Origin: Gnetum montanum | Lineage: Eukaryota > Streptophyta > Gnetopsida > Gnetales > Gnetaceae | Reading direction: 5' to 3' | DNA length: 64,000 nucleotides | NCBI GenBank assembly: GCA_015680685.1 | Contig: MNCI01013916.1 | Location: 328,997-392,996 of the forward strand | Part shown: positions 1 through 11,197 of the stretch, one piece after another | How positions within the stretch are numbered: the first letter of the stretch is position 1 | How the letters are laid out: each line of letters opens with the position of its first letter | Program-made: the position numbers and the translations under genes | The notes under the pieces: generated by a model | Seen by the model: only the letters and a program-made list of their open reading frames with translations | The model's database searches: none | What the model was told of the DNA's origin: nothing

Positions 1-789
1 TAGAAAGATGTCTTCCATCAAATAGAGACATCTTCCTAAAATGGATATTTTAGAAAGGCATCTTTCCATAATAGAAGGGAAATACAAAAAGACATTTCAA
101 GCATGAAGAAGCTGTCTTTCATGACCATTAGTGACCATTAACTAGCCATTGCACAAGTTCCAAGATGGATTTAGAAACATGGAAGCCATAAGAATACATC
201 ATAGACATTGGGAAAAGTGTAAGCTTGTGTACAATCATTATATAATCAATTGTCAATCACTATAAACTTTGTTGCTCCTCACTCTTTTATCTTCCAATCA
301 TTGTAAAGTGTGTTGTACCTTAAAGTACAAGGATTAGCAAACTGAGTTGCATTCATCCCTTATAATTATTCTCTCTTGTTACCCTATGGGGTTGATGTGC
401 TTCTTGCGGGAAGACATATTGCTTGATCTTGTTGCAATCCTACGAGATTGAGTGATCGGTGTTGTAGCATAATACTCTAGACTAGAGCCCAAGATTGTAA
501 AGGTTTTCAAAGCTTAGAAACCACATTCCAAGCCTGATAGGATCTTGCAGGCTTGAGTGGTTGGTGTTGCAGCACAACACTTCAAAGTGTGGCTTAAAGA
601 CTATATAGGGTGTGGACCCTTCAAACCACACTTGAAAGCAACAAAGTCTGGAGGTGTGATTGCAATCTACCCTCCTAGTGTGGACTACCCAACTTGGGAA
701 ACCATGTTAAATTTGGTGTGTGCTATGTCTCAAAACATTTTAATTTGGGGAACTTATTCATCCCCTCCTTCTAAGTTCAATGATCCACA
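1..789 (+). repeat. 5' LTR of copia D (partial)
   Basis: The LTR ends at ...GATCCACA (789), two bases before the primer binding site. Its first 130 bases carry the AGACATCTTCC / AGATGTCTTTC motif repeated many times, a hallmark of every LTR of this family in the window. It aligns with 4115-5097 and, on the other strand, with the LTRs of copia A, B and C. The 5' end lies outside the window. Confidence 0.75.
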
Positions 790-791
790 AG

Positions 792-804
792 TGGTATCGA
801 AGCC
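792..804 (+). promoter_or_regulatory. Primer binding site, tRNA-iMet type, copia D
   Basis: TGGTATCGAAGCC, close to the plant initiator-Met primer site TGGTATCAGAGC. It lies two bases (AG) after the LTR end, the same spacing as in copia A and B. Confidence 0.7.
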
Positions 805-844
805 TAGTACTCTTCTCTATCATCATCAACTTCAAGAGTGAATA

Positions 845-1768
845 ATGAAGGAGACGTCTTATACAAAGCCATCTATGTTCAATGAAATTAAATTTACCTA
901 ATAGAAAGCTAGAATTCAAGGATTCTTCAAATCCATGGAATTTGAAGTGTGGGGTTAATCCTTGAAGGCTACACTCCACCTATCAATAGCTCCACTAGCA
1001 TCATTAAGCCTCACAACAAATGGACACAAGAGGAAAAGGATAAGTTCATGTTTGATTCAAAAGAAAAAAACTGTTTCTATTTTGCATTGAATAAATCTAA
1101 ATTTAATAGAGTAGTAGGATGTAAAATAGCCAAAGAAATTTTGCAAACTTTAGAAGCTACCTATGAGGGAACATTTATTGTTAAGAAATTAAAATTATTA
1201 GTTTTACAAAGTACGATAAAATCAAAATGAGAGAAGGTGAGAAAATAATAGATTTTTTCTCTAGAGCTAATGATCCTATTGTAGCTATTAGAGGAATAGG
1301 AAAGATCTGCTTGAAAGTAATGTCATCATCAAAATGATTAGAACTCTACAAACGGAGTTCAGACCAAACATCACAACTATGGAGCAAATCAAAAATTTCT
1401 CAACATTAAAATTTGAAGAGCTTCAAAGCACTCTCATTGCTTATGAAATGAATCTCATAAGTGAAGGAGTGATCCAAGAAAGACATATTTCTCTAAAGAT
1501 TGCCTCCAAGGAGAAGGAGTTAAATGAGCATGATGAGGGCAGCAAAGATGAGATTGTAGTACTCTCAAGGAAACTATAATGATTGCTTACAAGAAGAAAC
1601 AAGGGGGCATCTCAGCAAATGCCTAACTTTTTCAAAGAAAGAGACAAAGGTAAAAGCTTTTTAAATGTTGCTAACTTAGATTTCTCTTCTATAGAATGTT
1701 GGATTTGTGAAGGAAGAGGCCATATGACCTTCAAATATCGTAGTTATCCAAGTGATATCAAGGTATAG
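845..1768 (+). pseudogene. Copia gag (UBN2/DUF4219 type), decayed, copia D
   Basis: The protein would form the capsid and bind the RNA of a copia retrotransposon. The ATG at 845 was chosen because its first residues (M..TSYTKPSMFNE) match the start of the copia B gag (MEGAFSIKPSMFDG). The reading is then broken by stops and frameshifts. Recognisable blocks are KWTQEEKDKFMFDSKEKN, AKEILQTLEATYEGT and MEQIKNFSTLKFEELQSTL, followed by a zinc knuckle near 1697-1738. That knuckle reads C-X2-C-X4-H-X4-Y, so the last metal ligand has become Tyr and the motif is broken. The same blocks recur on the minus strand at 17473-18075. Not functional. Confidence 0.75.
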
Positions 1769-4114
1769 CCAAAGAATAGATCCAATGATGAGAAACAAAA
1801 AAGACAAACTTTTATACAATTTGGGATGATGGTGAGTAAAGTGAAGAAGAAGCAAGAAATTCTTCCAAAGATTCACATCTCATATGCATGGTAGTTACTG
1901 ATGAAAATTCCTCACATATGGCTAAATAAGATGGTAAGTGTGACAAGAGGTATAGTGAATTTAAAGAAGAAATTTTTCTTTTACATCATTTGATTAGCAA
2001 GGCAAAGAAATTAGTACTTTCTAAGATCGATGCTATTCATGTTCAAGTGATAGAAGAGATCTTAGACATCAAAGCTGAGATTCAATAACTAACCTCTTTT
2101 ACTAAGGATTACAGCAAGGTTCAAGAAGAGGAGACTCTTGAAAATCAACTAAAGAATTTAGAGGAAGCAACTCATGAAAATTCAAGTTCAAGCTTAAGCA
2201 TAGTTAGGTTTGATAATTTTGATCATGAGGATAAAACTTTATTTGTTTATAAAAATTATGATTATAAGAAAAACTTCAACTACACTCATGATGATCAAAG
2301 CAAGATTAACACTTGGTCTTGTCAAAAAGGCTTTTGTAAGTAACAATAAGTGAGAATGAAGAGAAGTGGAGAATTGAAAATGATGCAATAAGTAATCAAA
2401 GGTTTTATCATAAAGAGCATGAATAATAAAGACATCACATATATGATCCAATGAAAGAGAACCTCAAGGTGAGAAGGTACTTCATGATAGGGGGCCTCAT
2501 CTCAAACTCCATTAAACTTCTCTCCTCACTGGCAAGCAAGGTAAGTCAAGGTAAGTCTCCATCTCTTTACTTGCTAGTTAATAAGAATGGTATTTGAAGT
2601 CCAAAATTATTTGTGTCTTGAAAAATGGTGGAATAATTGTTTAGAGCTTGGTATATTTCTTCTATGAAAATATGTGTAGCACTTATTTTGATTTCCTTTG
2701 GATCATTATCTTATTACTTTTTTTCATGTTTTCAATCTTGTTTAATCAAAAATTATTGTGATATTTGGGATTTTTTTTCTATTTATGAGATAAGACAAGC
2801 CTTTGAAAAGTCCTATCAATATTACTAATTTGAGACCTTAGTCTCCACATTTGAGCTTAATGTTGACCTATACTTGTAGCGGTTTATGTTTTACAACATT
2901 TGCACATTAATAGCCCAAGACAAGTAGCACATATGTAAGGGGAGTCTATTTCTCATTATCCATCACCATCTTGGAGATCACCAATGAAGGGGAAGTCTTT
3001 GTAGACTTCAATCAAGAGATACTAAAACAACAAAATATTCCAAAATGAGTAAGAAAAGGACATCAATAGGTATTTTCTTGTGGTTGACTAAGTTTTGAAT
3101 TTGTGTTCCTAATAATCTTTAGTAAAAATGGTGTATGCACATTTTTCTATCAGCATGATTATCAATTTGTTTTTGATACATGGTTGTATTGTGTTTGTTG
3201 TATTTCTTTATACAAATAACACTCTATGCATATTTCTCTCATAGCTTACCTATCCTTTTGTTGATGTTTTTTCAAGACAAAGACTTTCTAGTTAAGAGAT
3301 ACAAATCTTAATAAGGCATTTAGATAGATTCCTTGTTGTTATTTGTTCTATCTTTGGTTTTTGACATCAAAATTATGTGTCATTTTTGGATTAGTTATAG
3401 CTTCTTTATTTTGAACTAATAAGAGCAAATCTTAATGTATCTTCGGCCCACCTATTCAATCATAAGCTAAAGAAATACCTATACTTTCATGAAAGAATGC
3501 AAAGAGTGATATTATTCCTTAAAAAAATATGAGTAAGAACATGATCATTCTAGGAAAGTGTTCACATTAAAATATTATTTGATTAGTTTGCCTCGAGATG
3601 AAGAATTTGGCATTTGACATGCCTAGTTTTAAATTGTGAAGTTATATTGCTATATTCTCCTTATCATAAAAATATGACATTTTATTTTGCTAATTTTTTA
3701 CAGAGATGGAGAATATTTGAACATTAGAAGAACCATGTAGTATTAATGACTTATTGATTTAGATACAAGTTACTTGATCTTTAAACTTTATACTTCAGCT
3801 CTAGGCCTTACGCTTGAATATCACTTGGAAGGGTTGGATCAGTTCTTGAGAAATTTGGAACAACTCTTCATGGAACATAGTACTGGAAAATGTGCTCTTT
3901 AACTGATACTCTTGCTTAGCTAAATGTTTTTTGGAAGTATGAAAACTCTTCATGTTGTTTGTTATGCATTTTATCTTTTATGATGATTCTTTAACCAATT
4001 TCTATGGCTTATCCTTTTTGTTGCTATTCAAAAAGGGGGAGAGTACTATGGTTATATTTGTATGATCACTAATCCATTTTCTTAAGTTTTGAACATCACC
4101 AAAAAGGAAAAGAT
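1769..4114 (+). other. Non-coding internal region of copia D
   Basis: No protein domain was recognised. The stretch at 2526-2560 contains a repeated GCAAGTAAGGTAAG-like motif that also occurs, reverse-complemented, at about 39500-39530 (copia A) and 16400-16425 (copia C), so it is conserved in the family. Two polypurine tracts (AAAAAGGGGGAGAG near 4029 and AAAAAGGAAAAGA at 4101) precede the 3' LTR. Confidence 0.55.
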
Positions 4115-5097
4115 TATGCACATTTTCATGTGTCAAAATGCTAAGTAAACTAGAGTCAAAGGTTGTTTAAATGGTTGTGTGATTATTTTGTTTGTAGGAC
4201 AATGTACATATCAACTAAAGTCTATATTGATGACAAGGAACAAACTAGTTTAGAGCTCAAAGGAGAAGGTCATCCATAAGATCTCAAATGAACATGCAAC
4301 AATTCCAAAGAACATGGACAAGGATCAAATACTTCACAAGAAAAGTTGTCATGAAGCTTGCAAAACATCAAGGTTGTGGACAAGGAATGACGAATTCATC
4401 ATGCAAAGGAAGGTTAAAGAAAGACATCTTTGAGAAACCATATATGTCTTGGTAGAATTAGAGGATGGGTAGGCAAAGATATCTTTAAGAAATAGAAGAC
4501 ATCTTTCCTTAGGAAAAGACATCTTCCATCAAGCAAAGATTTCTTCACAAAATGCAAGCCAATTTTAGAAAATAATCTTCCAAAAATGGAGATTTTAGAA
4601 AGAAATCTTTCCTAAACAAAGATGTCTTTCCAAAATAGAAGGCAAATACAGAAAGACTTCTCAGGCATAAAGAAGATGTCTTCCATGATAGTTAGTGATC
4701 ATTGGCTAATTGTTGCATGAGTTTTGAGATGAATTTAGAAACATGGTAACTATAAGAAGACATCATAGGCATTGGGAAAAGTGCAAACTTGTGTGTATAA
4801 TCATTGTATAATCAAGTGTCAATCATTGTAAAATTTGTTTCTCCTCATTCTTCTATTTTTTATCATTGTAAAGTGTGTTGTACCTTAAAGTACAAGGATT
4901 AGCAAATTGAGTTACATTTATCCCTTATAATTGTTCTCTCTTGTTGCCCTAGGGGGTCAATGTGCTTCTTACGAGAAGACATCTTGCTTGAGCTTGTTGG
5001 GATCTTATGAGATTGAGTGATTAGTGGTGCGGCACAACACTTTGAAGCAAAGCTCAAGATTGTAAAGGTTTTGGAAGCTTGAAAACCACATTCCAAG
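4115..5097 (+). repeat. 3' LTR of copia D (truncated at its 3' end)
   Basis: It begins after the purine tract at 4101-4113 and aligns with the 5' LTR from roughly 4430 on, including the AGACATCTT cluster and the run ending CCACATTCCAAG at 5097. The remaining 250 bp seen at 540-789 are missing here; an Athila-like LTR fragment follows directly. Confidence 0.65.
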
Positions 5098-5790
5098 TGG
5101 GTCTCCCTTGTTTAGGATCCTAGTTTAGTGAAACTCTGGCAGTTTGATCCCTCCAGAGATAGATTATTTTCCCGTGTCTACCCACAGTGTGGTGAATGTA
5201 ATTCTATGACATTCTTTATTCGAGTGTGACGTACTTGGATGTGCACATGATTGACAATAAAGATCGAGATTATTTCATCATTGCAGCATTCACTTTGTTT
5301 ATTTAACTGTTATTTACTGCTTTCTCTCTCACCCTTACCTCTAGTAACGCGGAATGAGTACGACTTAATTACGAGCATTTAAGTATGACTACTTGGTAAC
5401 CTAGTGGCGTACCTAGGATCTACGCTTGGTAATCCCAGTGGTAGTCATGCATGAAGTCGAAGATGTGTACGGTTGATCAAGGAATCGGATGCTCATCGCA
5501 CTTAGGCTAGATTAGACTCTCTTACCCTTTCCCCCCTAGCTTAGCTTAGTTAATATTATTTTCCACTGCCTTCAAGAGTAGCGTTAGATTAGGAACACAT
5601 CATACACATCACTCTGGACTAAACCATACATGACAAATATAATACTAGTCCATGTGGGAAGACAGCAAACTACGACCTAAGGATAACTTTCTAGGTGTCA
5701 CAACTAGTCCGTCTGTAGAGTTTGACCAGATTGCACATGAAAACACTCATATTCATATGGTTGAGTGTAGGGGTACCTCGCCACTCATCA
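5098..5790 (+). repeat. 5' LTR of Athila-like element, lacking its U3 start
   Basis: Homologous to 10125-10708, from TCCCTTGTTTAGGATCC to the end CCACTCATCA. The first 150 bp of the LTR, which in the 3' copy carry the palindromes and the TATA box, are absent, so this copy has no promoter. It retains 111 bp (5485-5595) that the 3' copy has lost. An AATAAA signal lies near 5255. Confidence 0.85.
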
Positions 5791-5809
5791 TAGGCGCCTT
5801 TGCCGAGGA
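5791..5809 (+). promoter_or_regulatory. Primer binding site, tRNA-Asp type
   Basis: Immediately after the LTR end the sequence reads TAGGCGCCTTTGCCGAGGA. Against the plant tRNA-Asp primer site GGCGCCGTTGCCGGGGA it matches 15 of 17 bases. Athila-lineage elements typically use tRNA-Asp. Confidence 0.75.
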
Positions 5810-5931
5810 TGGTGCTAGTTATCTAGATTAGTTATATTATACAAGGTCACTGTATAGGACTTAACAATATATCTTTTAGAAGAAATAATTATAAAAAAGT
5901 CACATCTAAATTCACACATAGTTTCACAACA

Positions 5932-7701
5932 ATGCCTCTCCTACAAGATTATAATAATGCCACACTTAGTGAGGAAGTTCATTAGAGAACCAATGAGCTC
6001 TCTGACAATGAAGATTGGAGTATCCAACCTAAAGTGGGGGTTTCTTATAAACATGAATGAAGGCAACGTCATTCCAACACATGAAAGCATAACTTACTTG
6101 ATGATAATGAGCCCCCACTAGCCACTACAAGCCTAACACAAATACAAGAGGCTGTTCGAATCTCACGTAGGCATTGTAAAGAGAGCCGTCTACCCAGGCT
6201 CGATTTAAACAACTTTCCTACATTTTCAGGAGGCTATGACTTAGATCCGCATCAACATTTACAAGCCTTCTACGATGCCTACACATGGAATAATATTGAT
6301 AATGGGTGGAAAAAACTTAAGCTCTTCCCTATGACACTCGTTGACCAAGAAAAAGTATGGTATAGATCATTAAAACCAAATTCGATACAACGCTAGTCAA
6401 CAATGGTAGAAGTCTTTAACAAAAAATATCAAACCTATGCAAGAGTGTTAGCCTTGAGGAAACAAATCCAAGGATGGAAACAAGCAAAACATGAACCCTT
6501 GGACATGGCCTTAGAAAGATATTATGCACTATTAAATAACTGTCCAGGCCATGGGTTTTTTGAGGAAAGGCTAATGTACCATATTATTGATGGGCTACAT
6601 AATGAAACAAGAGAGACCTTAGGAATATATGCCCAAGGTCAACTATATGAACTATGAACCCATCAAGTCCAAGAGCTTATTAAGCAGGTAGCAAAAAAAG
6701 AAGGAGAAATGGCTAGATGGGAGAGTGTTGAAAAACATCAATGAGACCAAAATTTTAACTCAACAAAGGTCCCTGATCATACAAAGGAGAAATCAACCAA
6801 TCTCAAGGTGGAAACATTATCTTTGTCAATATAACAATCATTAGAAGAAGTCGAGGAAAAGATCAATAAGATGTTGGAATGGATGTATCAAAAGTATGGA
6901 GAATATATCAACAATATTGGAGATAGAGTTTTGACAACCTAAGAAACAGGACAAAATAGTAGACATTCGGAAAAAAAGAATGAAGGAAATAAGCGCTCAA
7001 CTACCAATCATACGTATGAATGCAACATATGCCTGTACGATCACCCCAAGGGCCAATGCCCAATATTGTTACAGTTACAAGAGCATTGGGAAAGCACGTT
7101 ACATCCAGAGTTCGTACATAGATACTATGTTCGATCACAGTGGCAACAATCCCAGTTGTGGGGGAGACCACCCTTAGACTAGAGGCACCCTTCATATTAT
7201 CCAAATCCAAACGTTTATCAAGTTCAACATCCTGTTTCTTCAACTGGGCCACCACACTTTATCTCACCACAGTACTATTCTCCATAATACTATCAGCCCA
7301 CACCTCCAACACAACCACCACCTTTTGCACCTTATACTCCTCCTAACTTTCAACATTTTCATCCTTTCCCTCCTTCTACAGTGCCACCAACAATTTCTAA
7401 GGTACTTGCACCACCGTAACAACCTACGAACAACACTTGTGCTACTACTACTAACTGCAGTGAGCCCATTACACCCACTCATCCATTCTACAAATAAAGA
7501 GGTTCTGTTTGAGGGTACAGTGATATTCATCCATTCTACAAATAAAGAGGTTATGTTCGAGGGTATAGTGATATTCATCCATTCTACAAATAAAGAAGTT
7601 ATGTTCGAGGGTACAATGATATTCTTGACATTCTTAAAACTTAAAATTGATTTTGTGTTCATTGTACCCAGAATGAAGAAGGATGGACCAAGAGGGAATG
7701 A
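5932..7701 (+). pseudogene. gag: Athila-like gag, 590 codons, 17 internal stops, no frameshift
   Basis: Capsid/nucleocapsid polyprotein of the element. From the ATG at 5932 one frame runs to the TGA at 7699 with 17 internal stops and no frameshift. Residues about 85-240 form the Retrotrans_gag core (PRLDLNNFPTFSGGYD, KLKLFPMTLVDQEKVWYRSL, then the block from 6403). A CCHC knuckle lies at 7021-7062 (C-N-I-C-L-Y-D-H-P-K-G-Q-C; CX2CX3HX4C) with all four ligands intact. A Pro/Tyr-rich tail (7180-7420) is followed by three 16-residue repeats. Several stops can arise from CAA, CAG or CGA by a C-to-T change. Family and role are recognised; the copy is dead. Confidence 0.8.
7481..7624 (+). repeat. 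48-bp x 3 tandem repeat in gag tail
   Basis: Units start at 7481, 7529 and 7577 (each opening ATCCATTCTAC). The unit is 48 bp, a multiple of three, and in the gag frame encodes HPFYK*RGYVRGYSDI. Unit 1 has TGA where units 2 and 3 have CGA. Confidence 0.9.
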
Positions 7702-9209
7702 TTAGGATGTGACATCAAGGGGACTTGCAGATTCTCTCTGGTGACGTCTGTGGGAGTTATCATGCAATGTTGTTGTACTAAGATCCTTGTAGATCTAATG
7801 AAAATGGGAGTAAGAGTAATCAAAAGGGCACTCAAAAATCAAATGTTGTTCTAGGGGGTTCCACTGGAAAGACATGCATCCATGCCTAAAGGTTGGCGGC
7901 TTCTTTGGATTCAGTATTCAAAAAAAAAGAGAAAAAAAGAAGAATAAAAGTGCCACAAAACAAAAATCACTCCTCCCTTGGACGAAACACTAAGTGATTG
8001 TATGCCTTGTTGTTATGGTACTCTCATAGTTGTTCATCATGGAATGAAACAATGCGATGTCACTGATTAGAAGGATGGACTTGGTCCTGATCTTGGAATG
8101 ATGGGTTAATGACATGTTAATCATGCTTTTCACGCAGGATTTCAGTTACCTTATGTCCCGATCTCTATGCTCCCTTCTATACTTCGTCTCATCTCACTAT
8201 TCATGTAATTGTAGCTCATGTCCCATGTAGCATAGAATTTTCATCTCATTCTAGTGATATTTACATGTGTGTGTTTTGTGGAGTTAGTGCAGATTACATT
8301 TAACCCTTCTAGTACCCACGGACACTTTAAGTGTGGTTACACAAGGGCATTATAGGTTGGAACCTACTTTGGAGAGGACCCACTTGTGTAATCTTTTGTA
8401 ATCTTCACTTATGACATAACTCACACACACCATTTATTACCCTCAACGTATCATTCATGATATTCTTTCCCTTATTACTATCCCTCCGATTCAACATTCC
8501 TATGAATCATCACATAGCCTTTTTCTCTACCATTCGATGTTCTTATTGATAAATTCCACACCATCATAATTTTTGTGCCTTTAGAACTAGTTGAATTACC
8601 TTAGAACCCTTTAATAATCATCCAGATGTCCTTAGTTTACATTGTTTAATTTCAAAGAAATATTAAAAATTTGGTACATTCTCTAAGTGCCCTAACTTCA
8701 ATGAAAATATATATACGTGACCCCCCTGTGCTAATCAACATCATTTGCAATTTTTCGCGCAAGGGAAGTTTTTCAACTCCTCTCTACGACATGTGATTGC
8801 ATGTCCCTTTCTTTCATATCCATAACTCACTTGTTGGTACTCCAACTTTCATTCCGTTTGAACCTACTTGAACCTGGAGTGTTCAGCTCAGTCGTGGGGG
8901 AGGGGCACACGCCGAATAGTGCATAAAGTTTTTAAAATTCCTCATCACCCAAAGGACATTATTAAGGGTAATTAGTTATAAAATAAAGAATAAAATGTAT
9001 CAAAAACAATTTCATCCCCTTAGCTATACTAGAAAATTAAATTGGGAAACCACCTAAGCAAAGAGGACTCAACACTATAATCTTTTGGGGACATGTTCTT
9101 CCAATAATTAACATCACATGGAAATAAAGTAAATCTATTAAGGTAAGCAGTAAGGTATAACCTAACTTTGGTAACAACCTTACTAACAATTGGTCCCATG
9201 TGATTGTAG
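7702..9209 (+). other. Decayed interior of Athila-like element, no recognised gene
   Basis: Here the protease, RT and integrase of an autonomous element would lie. I see only short unconnected reading frames and no catalytic motif (no DSG, YxDD or HHCC). It contains an A-rich run near 7920-7945. Either pol was deleted or the element belongs to a non-autonomous family. Confidence 0.5.
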
Positions 9210-9806
9210 ATGGCCTCGAAACGTGGACAACAAGAAAGTCCTGCTCAAGGTGCAATCGAATGATCTCAGAGAGGTGGAAGACAAGATCCTACTAGACAAC
9301 ATGCAGAATAGGAGGAACAATCATTCAACATTCATCAAGAAGATCCTCCTACCATACGGTCCAGGTAGGCAGAAGCAGGAGATACCCTCTTTGAAAGCAG
9401 TGCTTGGTACTTAGGGGAAACGTACCAATTTTGGCACAATGAAGAAGAAGGCATCATGGTTAACATTTGTGGTGTGACTATTGATTTCTCTGTTGAAGCC
9501 ATTTTAGAAGTATTAAACCTTTTGAATATAGGGCCAAAGGTTTCTCAGAACTAGCTAGACACCTTCAGAACTGAGCAACTTAATAAACTGTTGACAGAGA
9601 ATAAAAGGGTGGCAGAAGAAAAAGAGAAGGCTGACTGGGCTGCCTCTATGGCACAAGCACAAACTTACGTGCATGCCAAGGCACTCATGGCCTTACAAGA
9701 GGAGAAACACAAGGCCATACTTCAACACCATCAAATTCTAAGACCTGGAGTGCAAGAAAAAGGAAAGACACTAATGGAGGAGCCACCGCCACCAGGAACT
9801 ACATGA
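9210..9806 (+). pseudogene. Second ORF of Athila-like element (env-position ORF), decayed
   Basis: From the ATG at 9210 (MASKRGQQESPAQGA) one frame runs to the TGA at 9804 with four internal stops and no frameshift, about 198 residues. The middle part (AWYLGETYQFWHNEEEG, then MVNICGVTIDFSVEAIL) resembles by eye the 'putative plant transposon protein' domain found in the 3' ORF of Athila-type elements. The last 80 residues are charged and Ala/Glu/Lys-rich, a likely coiled coil (LNKLLTENKRVAEEKEKAD). Its place just before the 3' LTR is where Athila elements carry an envelope-like ORF. There is no membrane segment, so an envelope role is not supported. Assignment is inference. Confidence 0.5.
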
Positions 9807-9974
9807 GTTCCCATTTTTTGTAGTTGTAGTATTTTTTTGTGTTGTGTGTTCCCACACTGTGGCATCATTTCATTTCTTTTTCTAGTTAATAATCCCATAC
9901 CTATCCACTGTGTAATCAATGGAGCTTGTTCTCTTTGTAACTCGAGGATGACTTTTTATTCAGTCTTGGGGGTA

Positions 9975-10708
9975 TGATGGGACACGATATCACATGGGCC
10001 GCGATATCGCGTATGTGATATTGCATCCCCCGCAATATCGTGTATGCGATATTGCATCTTCCCTGCGATATCATGTACATGATATTGTAGTCCATCGCAA
10101 TGTCTATAAATAAGAAGCAGCTATCCCTTGTTTAGGATCCTAGTTTAGTTCGTTAGCAAAACTCTGGCAGTTTGATCCCTCCAGAGATAGATTATTTTCC
10201 CGTGTCTGCCCACAGTGTGGTGAATGTAATTGTATGACATTCTTTATTCAAGTGTGATGTACTTGGACGTGCACATGACCGGTAATAAAGATTGAGATTA
10301 CTTCATCATTGCAGCATTCACTTTGTTTATTTAATTGATATTTATTTCTTTCTCTCTCACCCTTACGTCCTAGTAATGCGGAATGAGTACGACTTGATTA
10401 CAAGCATTTAAGTGTGACTACTTGGTATCCTAGTGACGTACCTAGGATCTGCGCTTGGTAATCCCAGTGGTAGTCATGCACGAAGTCCAAGATGTGTACA
10501 ATTGATCAAGGAACACATCATACACCTCACTCTGGACTAAACCATACGTGACAAATATAATACTAGTCCAGGCAAAAAGATAGTGAACTGCGACCTAAGG
10601 ATAACTGTCTAGGTGTCATAACTAGTCCGTCTGCGGAGTTCGATTGGATCACGCGTGAAAACGCTTGTATTCGTATGGTTGAGTGTAGGGGTACCTCGCC
10701 ACTCATCA
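9975..10708 (+). repeat. 3' LTR of Athila-like element
   Basis: It starts TGATGGGACACG after a purine-rich tract (TTGGGGGTA) and ends CCACTCATCA at 10708. It keeps the U3 promoter region missing from the 5' copy. It lacks 111 bp present in the 5' copy; the junction AGGAA at 10509-10513 is the short repeat that bounds the lost segment. An AATAAA lies near 10282. Confidence 0.85.
9981..10112 (+). promoter_or_regulatory. Athila-like U3 promoter: GATATC palindrome cluster and TATA box
   Basis: Seven variants of GCGATATCGC / GCGATATTGC lie between 9981 and 10090, one of them (10001-10010) a perfect 10-bp palindrome, followed by TATAAATA at 10105-10112. The spacing is that of an upstream element and core promoter. 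A role in transcription is inferred from position only. Confidence 0.6.
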
Positions 10709-11197
10709 TTATTTTATCATGTAATTTATTCCACTATTTTTAAACATCTTTATTCTAATCTTTACTTGGACACTACGACATAGAATTGTGTTACTTAGTA
10801 AATAAGTTAGGTTTTGTACACAAGGGTCTATTAGGACTATTTGTGTAATTTTTTTATTTATTATTTACATTTATTATGTTCCTTTAACCCTATCTTAAGG
10901 ATGCCTACTAATTCGCTTGTTATATTTTCCTTGGCATCCTTTATTCATAAAAAGTTACATTTTATTTTCATAAATACTACCTTTCTAGCCTAAGCCTAGT
11001 CGGTGGGATGATAGAAATTAATATGAAAGCTAAATATTTAATAAGAATTTTTGGAATGTAAAGTTGAAAAGCTACTATGAAGAATTTTTGAGATCCCAAA
11101 TAGGAATAATACTAAACAATCTCATAGAAAAGTGTCATAAGATGAAGGATTTTCTAATAAAAATATATGTTTTATGAGCATTATTCTCTTCTCTTGA
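10709..11197. other. Unassigned AT-rich spacer
   Basis: Sequence between the Athila-like 3' LTR and the next LTR. No reading frame, repeat or recognised element stands out. Confidence 0.4.

Larger units (their letters stand above)
1..5097 (+). mobile_element. Ty1/copia element D, gag-only, 5' truncated by window edge
   Basis: An LTR retrotransposon on the plus strand. A partial 5' LTR (1-789) is followed by an initiator-Met-type primer binding site at 792, a decayed gag (845-1768), about 2.3 kb without recognisable coding, purine tracts near 4030 and 4101, and a 3' LTR from about 4115. Bases 1-540 align by eye with roughly 4430-5097, which pairs the two LTRs. No protease, integrase, RT or RNase H could be found. 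The organisation matches copia A (36734-42307) and copia C (16020-19508), so the lack of pol looks like a family property rather than a private deletion. The 3' LTR stops where an Athila-like LTR begins, so the end of the element has been lost. Confidence 0.75.
5098..10708 (+). mobile_element. Ty3/gypsy Athila-like element, pol-less
   Basis: Two copies of one LTR (5098-5790 and 9975-10708) enclose a tRNA-Asp-type primer site, a gag that keeps a single frame, and a second ORF just upstream of the 3' LTR. The primer site and the gag style (LRKQIQ..., ERYYALL.NCPGHG) point to the Athila lineage. No protease, RT, RNase H or integrase is present in the 4.2-kb interior, so it is a non-autonomous or deleted derivative. 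A third LTR of the same family lies on the minus strand at 63626-64000. The 5' LTR lacks about its first 150 bp. Confidence 0.8.

Noticed and set aside
7264-7662. 132-codon minus-strand frame
   Set aside because: Antisense shadow of the Athila-like gag tail; its repeats are the 48-bp repeats read backwards.
7325-7705. 126-codon plus-strand frame over the gag tail
   Set aside because: It is out of frame with the gag, which can be followed from 5932 to 7701 in another frame with domain support.
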